Shown here in pieces: positions 12,682-26,019 of a DNA stretch of 64,000 bases. The position numbers and the translations under genes were made by a program. The DNA is from Bimastos eiseni (Eukaryota > Annelida > Clitellata > Crassiclitellata > Lumbricidae): assembly GCA_959347315.1 (NCBI GenBank), contig OY365806.1, positions 25,939,516-26,003,515 of the forward strand, in the 5' to 3' direction. Each line of letters opens with the position of its first letter. Positions within the stretch are counted from its first letter, which is position 1. The notes under the pieces are model-generated. The model did no database searches, was not told the origin of the DNA, and worked only from the letters and a program-made list of their open reading frames with translations.

Positions 12682-13427
12682 CAGTGTTGGGCACGAGGCC
12701 AGAAACTCAAGATCGAGACCAAGTGGTCTGAGACCAAGACCAAAAAACCGATACCCTTTTAAAATAAAAAATCTATTTATTAGGACGCTAAAACGGAAAA
12801 AAACTTAAAACATAAATTTCATTGCTGAAGAATACTAATCTTAATGAGAGTCCAGAAAACAGTTTTACCAGCCACTCTGAACTTTTGCGGATTCAGCCCT
12901 TGGCTTTGGCCTGAGAATATCACACTATAAATATTTAAGACGTCTAAACAAGTAGATTAACGTTCCGTTTGAATTGAGTACTTGTACCACGGACCTCGGA
13001 ATTGTAGGTTAACAGTGTCTGCAAGTGGCGGTCCTGGCGGACCATATAATTATTAGATTGTTCCAAAACCATGACATTTGTGAAAGCAAATTTTGAAATG
13101 GCTGGCTCCTATGCAAATGCATTCTTTTCTGACCACAGTAACATGTATATAAAGATCTATTAGTTTGGTCGGCACGCCATAGATCGGTAACAATCGCGTA
13201 GGGCCAAAACATCCGGTGTCTCAAAGAATCGAAAACAACCGAAAAATATCTAAAAAATTGCTCGGATACGGCAAATGACCAAGAACGCTAATTTACGACG
13301 TAGACCAATCCCAAGACCGTTCCCTTGAAACCAAGACCGACGCATTCGAGACCGAGACCAAGACCGAAGTTTTCCCGTCTCGAGACCGTCTCGAGACCAA
13401 GACCGGGGTCTCGAGACCACATCCCTG
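12682..13427. mobile_element. Non-autonomous hAT-type transposon, GGTCTCGAGACC family, copy 1
   Basis: The 746-bp element starts CAGTGTTGGGCACGAG and ends CACATCCCTG, giving hAT-like CAGxG.TG termini. It is flanked by a perfect 8-bp target-site duplication, CAACCAGA (12674-12681 and 13428-13435). The ends carry many GAGACC/GGTCTC words that pair with one another. No transposase frame is present, so it must have been mobilised in trans. A second copy in opposite orientation is at 60227-61059; both share an internal block around CGGCAAATGACCAAGA. Confidence 0.9.
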
Positions 13428-13570
13428 CAACCAGACATTCACGTTGGCTATTGCGCGAAGTGGAAGTATTTAGCATAGCAGCACAACACTGGTGGTGACG
13501 TCTGTGGCAGACCTAGGAGTCGTAATGGTAGCATGTTAGTCAGGTAGTGCAGTCGTTAGGATACCTGTTA

Positions 13571-13798
13571 TTTTGGGCAACCTGTCTTCCTGTCTCTGGA
13601 GCCTAATGCATGGATCGAGACAATTCCGTTCACTTGTCTGTGATTGCGTTGTACACACGTGATCAACGATAGATGTTCATGTTGTTTAGGATAATGGCTG
13701 AACAGAATTTTTGGATTATCATGAGTGTACTTTAACACTCTGTAGCTTATGTCTGCGAGCATTCCACTCCACATGCGCTTAGCAGACGTTGCCCAAAA
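13571..13798. repeat. Element with 11-bp perfect terminal inverted repeats
   Basis: TTTTGGGCAAC at 13571-13581 is the exact reverse complement of GTTGCCCAAAA at 13788-13798. The 228-bp span could be a small MITE. I could not find a convincing target-site duplication. Confidence 0.4.
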
Positions 13799-13799
13799 C

Positions 13800-14990
13800 A
13801 GCGAAGGCCTGTACAGTAGGCTACTTATCGATGTGCGTTTATGGGTTCTGTATAATAATGGCTGATGCTTTCAGTTGTCCGAGCTCAGGCATTAACCCCA
13901 CGAAATAACCATAACGCTAAAAGCTGAACAACTTATTCCGTCTTTGCTGGATCAAGCTGAAACGTCCTGGCAGTCTCGAGCGATCAAATAAACTCGTTGA
14001 ATGCCAACTTTGTGCTCGGTGAATTCCCTCTCTACAAAAGCAGTAGGCCCTATAAGCCAGAGACGCCTGTTTAATAACACTTGGAACGAAAGCGTCTGTC
14101 TTAATTTGTCTACCAAAGACAGATGCACATGGGCGCGAGCGTCCGGTATAACGACAGTACATCTTAAATCAAGAGAGGGTTTATAGGTGCACTGTCTGGT
14201 AATACTTTCGAATTCAGTTTTCTGGTATCCTGGTTACAATTTGCAATGTTTTCTAATAATATTGTAATCAGACTTTTTCTGCGCCACTTCAAGGAGACTC
14301 GATCGCTGTCAGACTTTACATTGCGAACCTATACGATAAAAGAGAGGTCGCTTGTTTATTCAGCGATTATAGTAAGGCCAAGGAGCTCATGTTACAGGCT
14401 TTTATGCAATCTATTACAGAGCGATTGGCCAACCACAGCGAAGATTTTATGCAGCGCCATTAAAGTTCTGTAAATGAAATTAACGGGTCACTTAGGTACG
14501 CAACAGTGGATCTACGTGAGGTGAGGATAAATAATAAATTTATAATTAAGATTAGGGATGAGAAACAAGTGTAATAACCTATTGTTATCGATACTTACAA
14601 GAGATGTGTTGTTGGTAAGGATTGAAGGACAAATTTTATAATTTTATTTAAGGATTTAACTATGACTGAATGAACATTGACTGACAATTTGACGTATTGC
14701 ATTTGTATATTTTACGCGACACTCCAAAGTTCGGGCCCTGGACGCGGAATTTAAAAGCAAACGCACGAGCAGAACCCTATCAGTCGTATACAAGCAACCT
14801 CTTAATTATAAGCCCTACAGCGAGAACAGTGCATCAGATCTGTGTTCAGTTGATTTTAAGCAGACATGTAGGTCAGAGTCGAAGTGAGGGAGATTACGTC
14901 AGTAGCAGCTTATATGGGTTACAATCGTCGCATTTTCCGCCCTCCCACCGTCTTTCGTCTTGCAGGCGATTTCAATTTGCGACGGTCGTC
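13800..14990. other. Intergenic, nothing recognised
   Basis: Several short open frames exist on both strands, but none shows codon-like composition, a family motif or a supported splice pattern. Confidence 0.4.
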
Positions 14991-14995
14991 CGTTG

Positions 14996-15185
14996 TCAAA
15001 AGCGGTTTGATCTCCGGCTGCAAAACTAGCAAACGCTGTCAAAAGCCTCGTTGAGCTTCGTGCGGATTTCTTACAAATGCTACCAAAGGCCTTGTTGAAC
15101 TCGGCGATGGAATACTGTTGCAAACTCTGTCAAAGGATTGGCTGAACTCTGCGCGGAATTCTAATAGACGATGTCAAAGGCCATA
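14996..15185. repeat. About 44-bp minisatellite, five degenerate copies
   Basis: Copies anchored on (T/C)CAAA(A/G)G start near 14996, 15039, 15083, 15130 and 15173, a spacing of 43-47 bp. Each continues with a CTTGTTGAACTC-like stretch. A further single relative sits near 15659 (CTGTCAAAGGCCTTGTTGA), so the unit may also be dispersed. Read on the minus strand, some units translate as NKAFD/NKAFG, which superficially resembles a reverse transcriptase motif. Confidence 0.65.
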
Positions 15186-15189
15186 TTTA

Positions 15190-18100
15190 TCTTAAAATTC
15201 AATGCTGTAAAATGCCTTATTATAGTCGTCAAAGATTTTTCAAATATAGTGTGGCCAAACTGCACTCAAATGAAATTTCTCGTAGGTATAAAGGTGAAAT
15301 TTTATTATATACATTACAGGCCTATTTATCTATGGTTCACATATAAATTTGATTAACGTGTAGTTAATGATTACAACAATATAAAAGCTGTCATTTTATT
15401 AATGTGAGTACTATCCATCTGATACAGTTTAATATGAAAATAACATTAAGTGTCTGAGCTTTTCTTTATATGGTAATTAAATTGAGCTACCTTGATTGGT
15501 ATGATACTCATATATAAGTAAATCGTCAGATTTTACATTGCAATAAGGTCTCACATTTTAATATTTAGATACATTTGGAGAAATGAGGATTTATATATTT
15601 TGTACGAACCACATTCAAGTCTGCGAATAACAGACAACAAATTCTAAAACGAACCCTGTCAAAGGCCTTGTTGATCCGAATTTTCGTCGCGCATTCTGCA
15701 GCGTACAGTGCGGAAGGAGGATTATGTTGCCGACCGGCTGTGTAAACGAAAAGCCAATAGAAGGCATTTGACGGCGTTGACCGTCTGTCAAAGCGAATAC
15801 ATGCGATGTGAGTCCAAGCGTAAGAATGTCGCGCGGCTGGTGCGACGCACCCGTGTCCAATTATGTCAGGCGGGTTGATCGGTCGCCTTGGAATGCGGAG
15901 CATGTTTATTTGAAACTTCCACCGACTGTAAGACAATCCTTATAAATTGTAAATGAAACTGTAATGTTCAAGTGCAACTATCACCGAATATTTTCATGAC
16001 GACTCTGAGAGGTTTCGAAGGATAGGCCTACTAAATGTAAGGCCTATCCCCTAGTTAGCAAGAATGTAGTGTTTGACGGCAGATAGGCTGCTCGAAAAGT
16101 ACAAAAATGTCATTTCGCCTACGCGTAGTAGACTTCTCTCTAATTAGTTGTATTTATGTAGACGTCACTTTCACCATCAGCATGACTTCGAAAGTCTGGG
16201 TCACGAATAGACCCTCCAGGCCTACACACGCATTCATCCCTGCTGGTCTTACACAATTAGAAAATAATAGACGGCCACTCTTAGGCGGACAGAACGGATG
16301 AGTGAGTCCCTTTCAAGCAAAGTATACTTAGATAACTGAAAAAGTCATCAACTGGGCACATTCGCTACATCAATGATCGGAATACTTATACAAAAGCTCC
16401 GGCACTTTCGGCTTTCGGTCAATTATAGGCTAAAGTCTGGTTTCTTATTGAAAATTGGATTTAATGAGATCAACATTTAAATAAGTCCACGTCTTTTTGT
16501 GGTCAATCTGCATCTGCCAAAGAAGTCAACATTTTACTATTTTTTGTACAATTCTGCTAGGCAACATATAAAGCCAACACGTGCTACAGAAAAACGGCCT
16601 CTACTGTCCTACTAATACTTTGTATTGTGTGCAGTGATTTGCATCATGTGCAGCCTCTACCACCTGGTCTTTCGATGAAAAGTTTAGTGTTTTATGGAAG
16701 ATTTTGTATTAGATTTGAAGCCAGACTGGATTTTACTGTTTACCTGTTTGGTATTGGGCGATCATGGTTTTTTGCAAGCCGTTCAATTTCTTCTAAGTGT
16801 TATCACTGCCCGAGTATGACTGGTGCTGGGCTTGAACCAGTTACCTATTCGTTTGAAGAGTTTTGAGTGTTTTGGGTCATCGCGTGAGACTGCCCAGCTA
16901 GCCTATATTTGTAGCTAGACATTTCCAGTCACGGACTGTCTCACTGACTACAATTTTATAAGTTATTCTCAGCAAATATTTATTAGCTTATTTGAAGCCA
17001 CAGCAGCTGTGTTGTTAAGACTGCATATTAACCCAACATGCTGCTCTTTTGCGTATATCCGGAATAAATTATAAGTCGGAAGTTGATTGATTTTTCATTA
17101 ATTCGAGTAAAATCAAGTAATTCGCAATGTAAAAGTTAGCAAATGCATAAGCGGACAGAGAAACACACACACACAGAGTCTAGAGATGGGCCTACATGTA
17201 AATAAAATAGTGTTCATATACATTGTGTATAGACACTGATGCGTATAAAGTACATACCAATCTGACCGTAAATGATACTGTATATCTCCTACGATATCTC
17301 GCAGGTATTTCGTCAATACGCTCCTGACGAATGAGAAGGAAACTTTGCTTTTATGGGTGTGGCGTAGGTGTGGCGTAGGTTTTTGATCCTGGAGACCAGG
17401 AACAGGGCGGCCGCGGACTTCACCAACCCCTCGACTTTGTGTCACAGGTGTTACCCGAGCCAACGGCGAAGGTTTCGTGTCAATAGCTCCAAAACTGTGG
17501 AAATGCATAGCCGGGCAGAGAGACACACAGAATCTTCTCTTTATTTAAAATATTAACTTGATAGCGGCCCGAGCCCCAGCCGGTACGTATAAACAAACAA
17601 CCTTCAATATCAGCGTGCAAATATATTCAAATCAGTTGCTCGGCAGCATATAAACGCAATAATTAGCTGTGTTCGTTGAAATTTTCAGCACTTTTCTTTT
17701 CGTTGAGTTGAACTTTTTTGAAAACTTCCGTTCTTCTTCTGCTCGTTGACAAAACTAGTGCAGAAAGGTACGTTGAACTCATTTTGCACTGAGTCACTGA
17801 CTTTCGAGAACTTCTCCATTCTGCAGATGTTTCTGAAGAGATCCAGTTTATCGTCACAAATACCAAATAATCCGTAAATTCCATGAAAAAGAGCAGAAAG
17901 CCAGAATAACAGTTGTGTAGTTTTATCTTTTCTTTTACCTCTTCATGAGGCACTGAGAATGGACCATGCTCAATGGGAGGACGTTTGAGCAAGGTTCACT
18001 CCAGGTCACAACAAAGCAGCTACCCCACCGGTCTGTGGAACTTCTTCTTATAGGAGCTGAAGCCATTTCTATTACATGTAGGTCTATGTATGTAGGATAG

Positions 18101-18940
18101 CAGGATAGTAGGATAGTAGGATACAAATCCATGTAGGATAATAATAATCTTACAGCTTTTGTTATTGTCACCATTAAACTAAGCTTGCAGTTGTTTTCAT
18201 TGTCTTGTTGATGCTGCGTCATGGTTATTGTTACAGCTGTTATTGTCGTGGCAATTGCTGGATATCGTTATTGTCATTGCCGCAGTTATAGCATTGTCAT
18301 TATTATCATTTCTGATATTGTCGGTATTGTTATTATCAGTCTTGCTCTGTGGTTATACTTGCTACATTCCGTTAGACTAACAAGAAGTCATTAATTAAGT
18401 TAGATATAGAAGTTATATGGAGTGAGAAACATTTCCCTTGGTAGATGGTTCATGATTAGCCTGATATTGGAAGACTTTTCATTGAGAAATGAACCGATTA
18501 TATTCGCTAGAGGACACTTGTGTTGTATTCAAGCGATGATCTATAATTATACATGATGCACGGCATTGAATTTGCATTGCATATTTTCAATGAATTTAAT
18601 GAATTTCTTCGAAATTAATTGTTTAATTTGATCATAGACTTACAGTCCTCCCATCATCCGAATATTTATTATCATGTCATTATCATCATTGTTATTATCA
18701 ATATTGTTGCTACTAATTATAAAGAAAATGACGATGATGATAATAATAACAATCAGTACTATTACTGTTATTTTTGCCCTGAGGTTTTCAGGTACTAGAA
18801 TATTAAGAATAAGAATATGTGGGCCTAGTCTGGAATGGCCCTACTCGTCGGTTTCATACTATTGTTGTTATTAATATTATCATTAATATTTTTATTACTA
18901 TTGTAATTATAAATATTATTATTGTTGTTGTTATTATTAT
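15190..18940. other. Intergenic, with minor repeats only
   Basis: No exon recognised. Notable small items: a 10-bp-arm hairpin GGATAGGCCT/AGGCCTATCC at 16020-16049; a possible decayed tRNA-derived SINE on the minus strand around 16810-16910 with a good B box (GGTTCAAGCCC); and two direct relatives about 360 bp apart, at 17141-17185 and 17502-17540, sharing AAATGCATA followed by CAGAGA and CACACA. Confidence 0.45.
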
Positions 18941-18952
18941 CATCATCATCAG

Positions 18953-18993
<41 letters not shown>

Positions 18994-19096
18994 CCATCAT
19001 CATCGTCATCATCATCGTCATCGTCATCGCTATCGTCGTCTTCGTCGTCGTCATCATCATCATTGTCGTTGTCATCATCATCATCATCTTCATCAA
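18941..19096. repeat. (ATC/TCA)n trinucleotide microsatellite
   Basis: About 155 bp of CAT units with CGT interruptions. It yields long poly-Ser, poly-Asp and poly-Ile frames in several readings, none of which I accept as coding. Confidence 0.9.
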
Positions 19097-20203
19097 TATT
19101 ACCATTATCACCAATGTTATAATCCAATGTTATTTATAGAAAATATAGTCTTTTCGCCCAAGTGAAGATCTTGAATCAATCCGAAGAACAAGACGAGAAG
19201 CAGCACAACATTAACTAAAGGAGTTCGTAAAGACTACGAAGAACAGAGAAGACTATTAGGAACGGACAAAGGCATAGGGGGCGTCACGAGTACAAGTATA
19301 ACAAATAGATCGTAATTGTCTCAGGTCGAGGCTGGAGCTGAGACAGGATCGTGTAATTTTGGCAATGTGAGATTCCAATGTTACCTGAAAATTTAGATCC
19401 ACACCTATATACAATGTAAGTAACGTACACAGAGCATAATGTGTGTTTTGTTGAAAAACAATTAAAAGCACGACAGGTGAGAACTGATAACACTGCATTG
19501 CAGGAAACATCAACTTGCTTTATGTTGGTCGGTTTATAAACATCCAGTTAGAAACTCCGGATAAACAAGTACGCTTTTTTAGCAATTAGCATCAGACGAC
19601 CGAGATTTGCTTCGCCTGCAGTTGTTGGGTACGTGTATACAAACATACGGACAGATAAGAAAGAAGGCAAATAGACAGGTATAGGGTCCATGTACCATGT
19701 ACATTGGTAAGGAATTAAGTACTTGGCGGGCAAGAACATGTTGCTATGTAGACAAGTAGGTCTACATGAAGGCGGTTGTGTATACATGATGCTATGTAAG
19801 TCTGTTGAAGAAGGGTGCCATGCAGGACAATTTGGCGATTGGAAAATTCGGCGCTAGACAATTCGGCGCAGGAAACCATTCGATTGGTTTGAGAGCACAA
19901 TTGATAGATCAAATAGAATATCGTTAAATTGTTGTCAACTGATTTATTTGTGTGTATCAATGTTATTACAATGACCATCTATTCCGACTGATTTCAATTA
20001 CAATGTAGAGTTCGCTTTGATGAGTCGGTACATTGTAATTAGTTGGCAATATTTCCTGTGTAGGCTATATGTGTTGGAAAATAGGTCAACTAGATTAAAA
20101 GTCACAGATTAAATGTCACAGCTAAATATAACTAAAGATATATTGATTGACAAAACTGTCCTTTAATATTTTAGATTTATCAACGAGTAGCATGAAACAT
20201 AAC

Positions 20204-20803
20204 CAGTGACGTCGCTAGGATTAGGGGCCAGGCTATAGGCAAATTGGATATGTTTTTGGGGGGGGGGTAGGAAAGTCACACTACTGTCGGCCTATCTCTT
20301 TCGTAACCCCAAGACGTTTTTATAGATGATAATGTAACAATCATCATTTGATTGTGACAATGTCATCATGAGCAAGCGACGTGGTAGCCTACTATTCAAT
20401 GCGGGGAGTCACCGGTTAGATCACACATTGGCCTACTATACGGCATACGCTAATGAAAGTGTGGGCAACGATTCTCCTACCCTGATTACGGCAAGTTGTC
20501 ACCAGTCTCTGCGGTAGCGCTGTCAATGCCAGATGACTCAGGTTATTTAGGTCATTTTCAATGTGAAAAACTGTGAGTAAAATAATAATGAACTCAGTAA
20601 AGGCAAGAGCCTTTGCTCCTCAGTCATTGCGATCAGAGGCGGCGATCTCGTTTGACCAGTGGGTGGGGACACCCAACGAGAGGGGTATGAAATGTTGGGG
20701 GACACAGGTATAACGTGTCCCCTCTCTGGGGGGGGGGGGGGCATGGGGGGCTTGTCCCCCTCGACCCCCTCCGGGATCGCCGCCCCTGATTGCGACGCCG
20801 CTG
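20204..20803. mobile_element. Non-autonomous hAT-type transposon (outer element of a nested pair)
   Basis: Starts CAGTGACGTCGC and ends GCGACGCCGCTG; the termini are inverted repeats matching at 10 of 12 positions. It is flanked by a perfect 8-bp duplication AACATAAC (20196-20203 and 20804-20811). No transposase remains. A second element (20634-20788) has inserted 15 bp from its right end. Confidence 0.88.
20634..20788. mobile_element. hAT-type MITE nested inside the 20204-20803 element
   Basis: A 155-bp element with termini CAGAGGCGGCGATC and GATCGCCGCCCCTG (13 of 14 inverted). The flanks ATTGCGAT and ATTGCGAC are a 7/8 target-site duplication. It contains a run of 12 G and CTTGTCCCC blocks. 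Related copies are at 51632-51783 and, 5'-truncated, at 41183-41244. Confidence 0.88.
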
Positions 20804-22519
20804 AACATAACCGGTGACAAATTGTCTTATTCAGGATTATCCCCGAGATGTAACGATAAGTTCCAGACAATCATTGATGAAACAGCAGAGCGTATGTGCA
20901 CGACTCTAAAAGACACGCGACCGGATTGATTCCTGACTGATTGACTGACTTATTTACTGACTTACTGACTGACTGTATTGCAAGAAATGTGAAAAATGTA
21001 TGCAAAATCTATTTTTACAGTAGCCCATAACAATATTTTGCGACCGGTAATCTTCTAACACCTACGATCTCAGTGTCCTAATATATAAACATAATATGAA
21101 TTTGGTCTAATCAATTATTGACAGAGCAAGTTGATCTAAGTAGGCTACTTTTTTAGAAATTATCGTTCAATAATGTGAGAAATCAAGAGCCAAGATATGC
21201 CTACACTTCATTACTTTTGTTTTCTAGTAGTCAAAATCTGATGGGCGCTTAAGACGTACCAAATGCCCTTTGTTGTGAAAGGTTTCTTGTCTTTAGCAAG
21301 CGAAACTTTGCGCCTTCCGCGCTCACAATTTCCGCACTCAGATGTTCTAGTTTTCTCAACTGTTACCGATACATAGGCCCTAATGCAGCAATTTTAATCA
21401 GTTCTATATATTTCTGGTCTATTTCTTAAAATCTTCATTGTTGAGATGGCATAATCGACCCGACCTTACCTTGAATGACTTTCCTTCATCCCTAAGGACC
21501 GCTAAACTAATGACTGGCTTCTCTCCATCGGAGAGGTATCAAAGGCGTTTACTTTTTCCCCAGGGTTTCCGTGACGAGATCGCCTCTGAGCAATAATTCT
21601 TTGAGAGGCGCTATATAAATCCAAAAGATACGATGAGACAAAAGGTGTCATATCCACGATATTGTGACGGCAAATGCTCGCGCTCATCTTTGCAGAATTG
21701 GCAGCCCAATAAATCGGGAAGTACAAGAAATTGTCCAATTGAGATTGCAACGAGAAATGTAGGCTTAGGGTAAAATTATGGTCTTGCACTGATTCAAAGT
21801 AAACCTACACTACACTGAGGCATTAAATAGTGAGTGCTTTCATCGTACCAATACTTTTACCAATTTTTTCGAAATGTACACTCTAACGTTCATGCTATGA
21901 GAGATGAATGTCAACCAAAGAACCAAGAAATTTATTTGGATCTACTTGAGCAATCTACTGACTTTCAATAGTCTACGATGTTTTATGTTTTGAGCGGAGA
22001 TAAATTTTTATGTGAACAGAAGTGACTTACAGAACATTCTAAAAAATTAATTAGGTGTTAAATATGATATGACCTGTTAGCCAGGAACCATTTTAGTCAG
22101 CGATATATTCAAGTTCACAGACAAAAATAAGCATCAAAACAAAATATATTTTAGACATAATTACATCTGTATCGTCATTGAATTTGCTGAGAGCGAAATA
22201 AATTGATGAATTCGAAAGAACATTTATAAATAATAAGAACAACAAAGCCACTTGAGTATACGCCCTAGAGGTACTCAAGACGATAGATTTCATATCAGAC
22301 AATGCTCCATTGTGTGATACCTGTTGTCGTCTGTTGCCGACATAGTTCCAAAACAGAAAAGAATGGCATCCCTCAAAACTAGAAGATTTTCAGTTTCGTC
22401 AGAAGAGTCGAAGATTCAGCTACCTGCCTACTTATCAACAAATATACTTACTTATCTACGTTCCTTCCTACCTACCTATGCCTACATACTTACCCATGCC
22501 TACTTGTTTACCTACCTAA

Positions 22520-23310
<791 letters not shown>

Positions 23311-23942
23311 TCCATACATGTACATCAGTTGACATTCATCCACAATGAACGCTCCAGGCGATAACATAGGTGAGGCCTTCCAGGACATTCCAAACTAACT
23401 GCTATCATCACCCCACCTTCCTTGCCGGACTTCCGAAATCTTCCCAAACCAAACATTTCCATTGCAACCTCCCATCCAATCCTAAATCTAAATCTTTCCT
23501 TACCAGACTGTTCCTTTCCAAACTATCCCTATTGCCAATGATCCACAAACCCTTGCAGACTGGTAGACAGGTGGCTCCACTTTCGGCTGGGGGTATTCGG
23601 CGCCCATCTGACATCTGACAACCGGGAGCATCGGTGGATCTGTTTACAGAGAGCTGTGTATCAACAGAATATAAATACTTGTGGCTGACGTCAGTCGTTT
23701 GTGATCAGAAGAGATGAACCTGTATTAAGCAGCATCTCCAACGCTACATGTCCATACCTACATCAACACTTTGGCATACATGTTGTTTATACAGCATATA
23801 GGCACGCACATATTTATCCACTGTATGTAATACGTGTATATAAGCGTAAGTACACGCATCTTTGCGCCTCGTGTAAGCCCAATATGTATTGTTGGCTATC
23901 CATGTATTATGTACAGCCTATTATATATTACACTTTGATGGT

Positions 23943-24135
23943 AAGTTCTCTTCCCGGAGGCAGGTCTATTGGCTTTTTATGCCACCCGGAGACGAGGTGA
24001 ATGAGGTGGTTTTCTGTTGCCTTCCACCCAAACAATTACAGGTGAGCAATTTGTCTGGAAGCAGATTCGAACCTATTACTCTCCGGCAACAAGTCAGAGA
24101 TGATGCAGTTACGTTGCTACAGAATATAATATCGC
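23943..24135 (-). repeat. tRNA-derived SINE
   Basis: Read on the minus strand, a box-A-like TAGCAACGTAACTGC is followed about 35 bp later by a perfect B box GGTTCGAATC. An unrelated SINE body follows (GGAAGGCAACAGAAAACC and GGGTGGCATAAAAAG). The best preserved pol III promoter in the window. Confidence 0.65.
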
Positions 24136-24267
24136 TACACCACCACACCCATGCACATTGCACATTACATTAAAAATAAATAAATTACATGTAATATGCT
24201 AAACACAATCATGCCTATGCTTGCACAATGTGGATTTATGGTTGATAAATACAGACCTAAGTTAACA

Positions 24268-24404
24268 AATGTATGAATGCATGCATACATATATGTATAT
24301 TCATACATGTATACTGTACATACATATATACATGAATGCATACATGCATGCATGCATTGCATACATACATACATACATATATACATACGTATGTACATAC
24401 ATAC

Positions 24405-24435
<31 letters not shown>

Positions 24436-24451
24436 CATACATACATACATA
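24268..24451. repeat. (ATAC)n microsatellite, upstream of the LINE tail
   Basis: Impure at the left (ATGCATAC variants) and pure from about 24360. It abuts the 5'-truncated LINE fragment, and the same tetranucleotide follows the LINE's 3' end. Confidence 0.9.
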
Positions 24452-24454
24452 AAT

Positions 24455-25120
24455 TATAATTCTCGACTCCTAAGAATACAAATCCTACAAAAGAAGATAA
24501 TTAGAATAATGGCTGGATCCCACTATAATTCTCATACAAAGCAATTATTTGATAAGTTTGGCATTCTAAAACTTACACAAATTAAGCAACTCCAGATCAG
24601 TGAATTTATGCATAGGTACACTTACAATACATTTCCTAGCTGAGCTCGCTGGCTAATCTTTGCAGCCTAACCTCAGACATTCACTCCCACAACACGAGAA
24701 ATCTAACCTCATACAGAAGTGAATTTGGTCGTACTAACTCCCGTAGATTTTAGATTAAATGTGTCCGGACCAGAAGAATGGAATAAAATACCTCCGCGCC
24801 TTCGCAATATCCCAAACTTAAAGTCTTTCAAGCATCACTTAAGAACATAGATTATTGAGCAGGACGTTTAATTGGATTCCTACATTGCTTAGTATGTTTA
24901 AATGTGTTTATAATGTTTGCTTCTGTTTAACTCTGTTATTATAGTTAAGTTTCATTGTCAATCCTTAGTCATCTAGAAATGTTTCCTTGTGTACATATAG
25001 GTGGTCCTACCTAGCGGGACCACGGTCCCTTCAAGGTCTCCTCTTGTCTCCACCGAAATGTTAAACATGCATATTGTCAATTGATGTATCTTGTATCTTG
25101 GAGCAATAAAACTGATGGCT
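24455..25120 (+). mobile_element. 5'-truncated non-LTR retrotransposon, 3' end of ORF2 plus 3' UTR
   Basis: The frame from about 24454 reads LRIQILQKKIIRIMAG, HTKQLFDKFGILKL and IKQLQISEFMHRY, then after decay SGPEEWNKIPPRLRN and SFKHHLR before stop. This is the conserved C-terminal segment after the reverse transcriptase in CR1/L2-related LINEs (LQKR.IRI, HT..LF..L.IL.L, GP..WN.LP, FK..LK). In-frame stops show it is dead. The 3' UTR contains GGTCCTACCTAGCGGGACCA, and the element runs directly into a pure ATAC array, which probably grew from its 3' tail. Confidence 0.78.
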
Positions 25121-25381
25121 ATACATACATACATACATACATACATACATACATACATACATACATACATACATACATACATACATACATACATACATAC
25201 ATACATACATACATACATACATACATACATACATACATACATACATACATACATACATACATACATACATACATACATACATACATACATACATACATAC
25301 ATACATACATACATACATACATACATACATACATACATGCATACATACATACATACAAGCATACAAGCATACATACATACG
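25121..25381. repeat. (ATAC)n microsatellite at a LINE 3' end
   Basis: About 260 bp, nearly uninterrupted until TGCATAC and AAGCATAC variants near 25338. The frames through it (YIHTYIHT or YVCMYVCM) are artefacts. Confidence 0.95.
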
Positions 25382-25559
25382 TGTACATACATGCACAGAT
25401 TGCACACATACAATTTGAGTAACATTGCATTGAGTGAATTGAAGGAAATCAGAATTTCAAAAGTGCTGCATCTGAAGTCACAAAATTAAATGGGTTACTG
25501 ATGTTCTGTAACAGCAGCTGCATGGTCGCTATAACTGAGGGTCACTCGCATTTATGTGT

Positions 25560-25830
25560 AGCATTACTGGCACCGCTACCTGTGCCTCTACGCCAACTAC
25601 TCCCTCCCTTCCCTTCCCCATCCTCGTCCTAGTCTCCAACCCACTCTCCATCTTCTATCTCTCTGCCATTCCCAATATGTCTGTTCCTCTCCCTCTGACC
25701 TCCTCCACGTCTGCCTCCCCGTCCCTCACTCCAATCTTCAGCCCACTCCACCTCTCCTTTCCCTCTGTTCCTCTCCCTCCCACTCCCAAAGGTCCCTCCC
25801 TTCTGTTCTTCTTTCCATATCCTCTGTAAC
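25560..25830. repeat. Pyrimidine-rich tract
   Basis: About 270 bp strongly enriched for C and T (CCTCCCTTCCCTTCCCC and similar) on the plus strand. Its open frame encodes low-complexity Pro/Ser/Leu and I do not accept it as a gene. Confidence 0.6.
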
Positions 25831-26019
25831 TCCCACTCTCTCTACGTTATATGCAAACCATTCACTGATATAAATTGAAATGCAAAAATAATTACGTCAA
25901 GCGTGTCATTTTACGAATACTGAGTCAGGCAAGGTTCTATCTGTGAGTCTTGCCCTGTACAGTCTCTTATGGGGTCCAATACAGGTGTTTCTTGGCGCAA
26001 ATGAGCCTTCCTTTGAGTG

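Noticed and set aside
15565..15936. 123-codon minus-strand frame containing NKAFDRVRF
   Set aside because: The KAFDRV resemblance to reverse transcriptase is isolated; the same peptide arises from the 44-bp minisatellite unit, and no other RT motif is in order.
17113..17526. 137-codon minus-strand frame
   Set aside because: No codon-like composition beyond a short GC-rich patch; no motif or splice support.
18819..19139. Poly-Ile, poly-Ser and poly-Asp frames
   Set aside because: Translation of an ATC trinucleotide repeat on both strands.
24973..25489. YIHTYIHT and YVCMYVCM frames
   Set aside because: Translation of an ATAC microsatellite.
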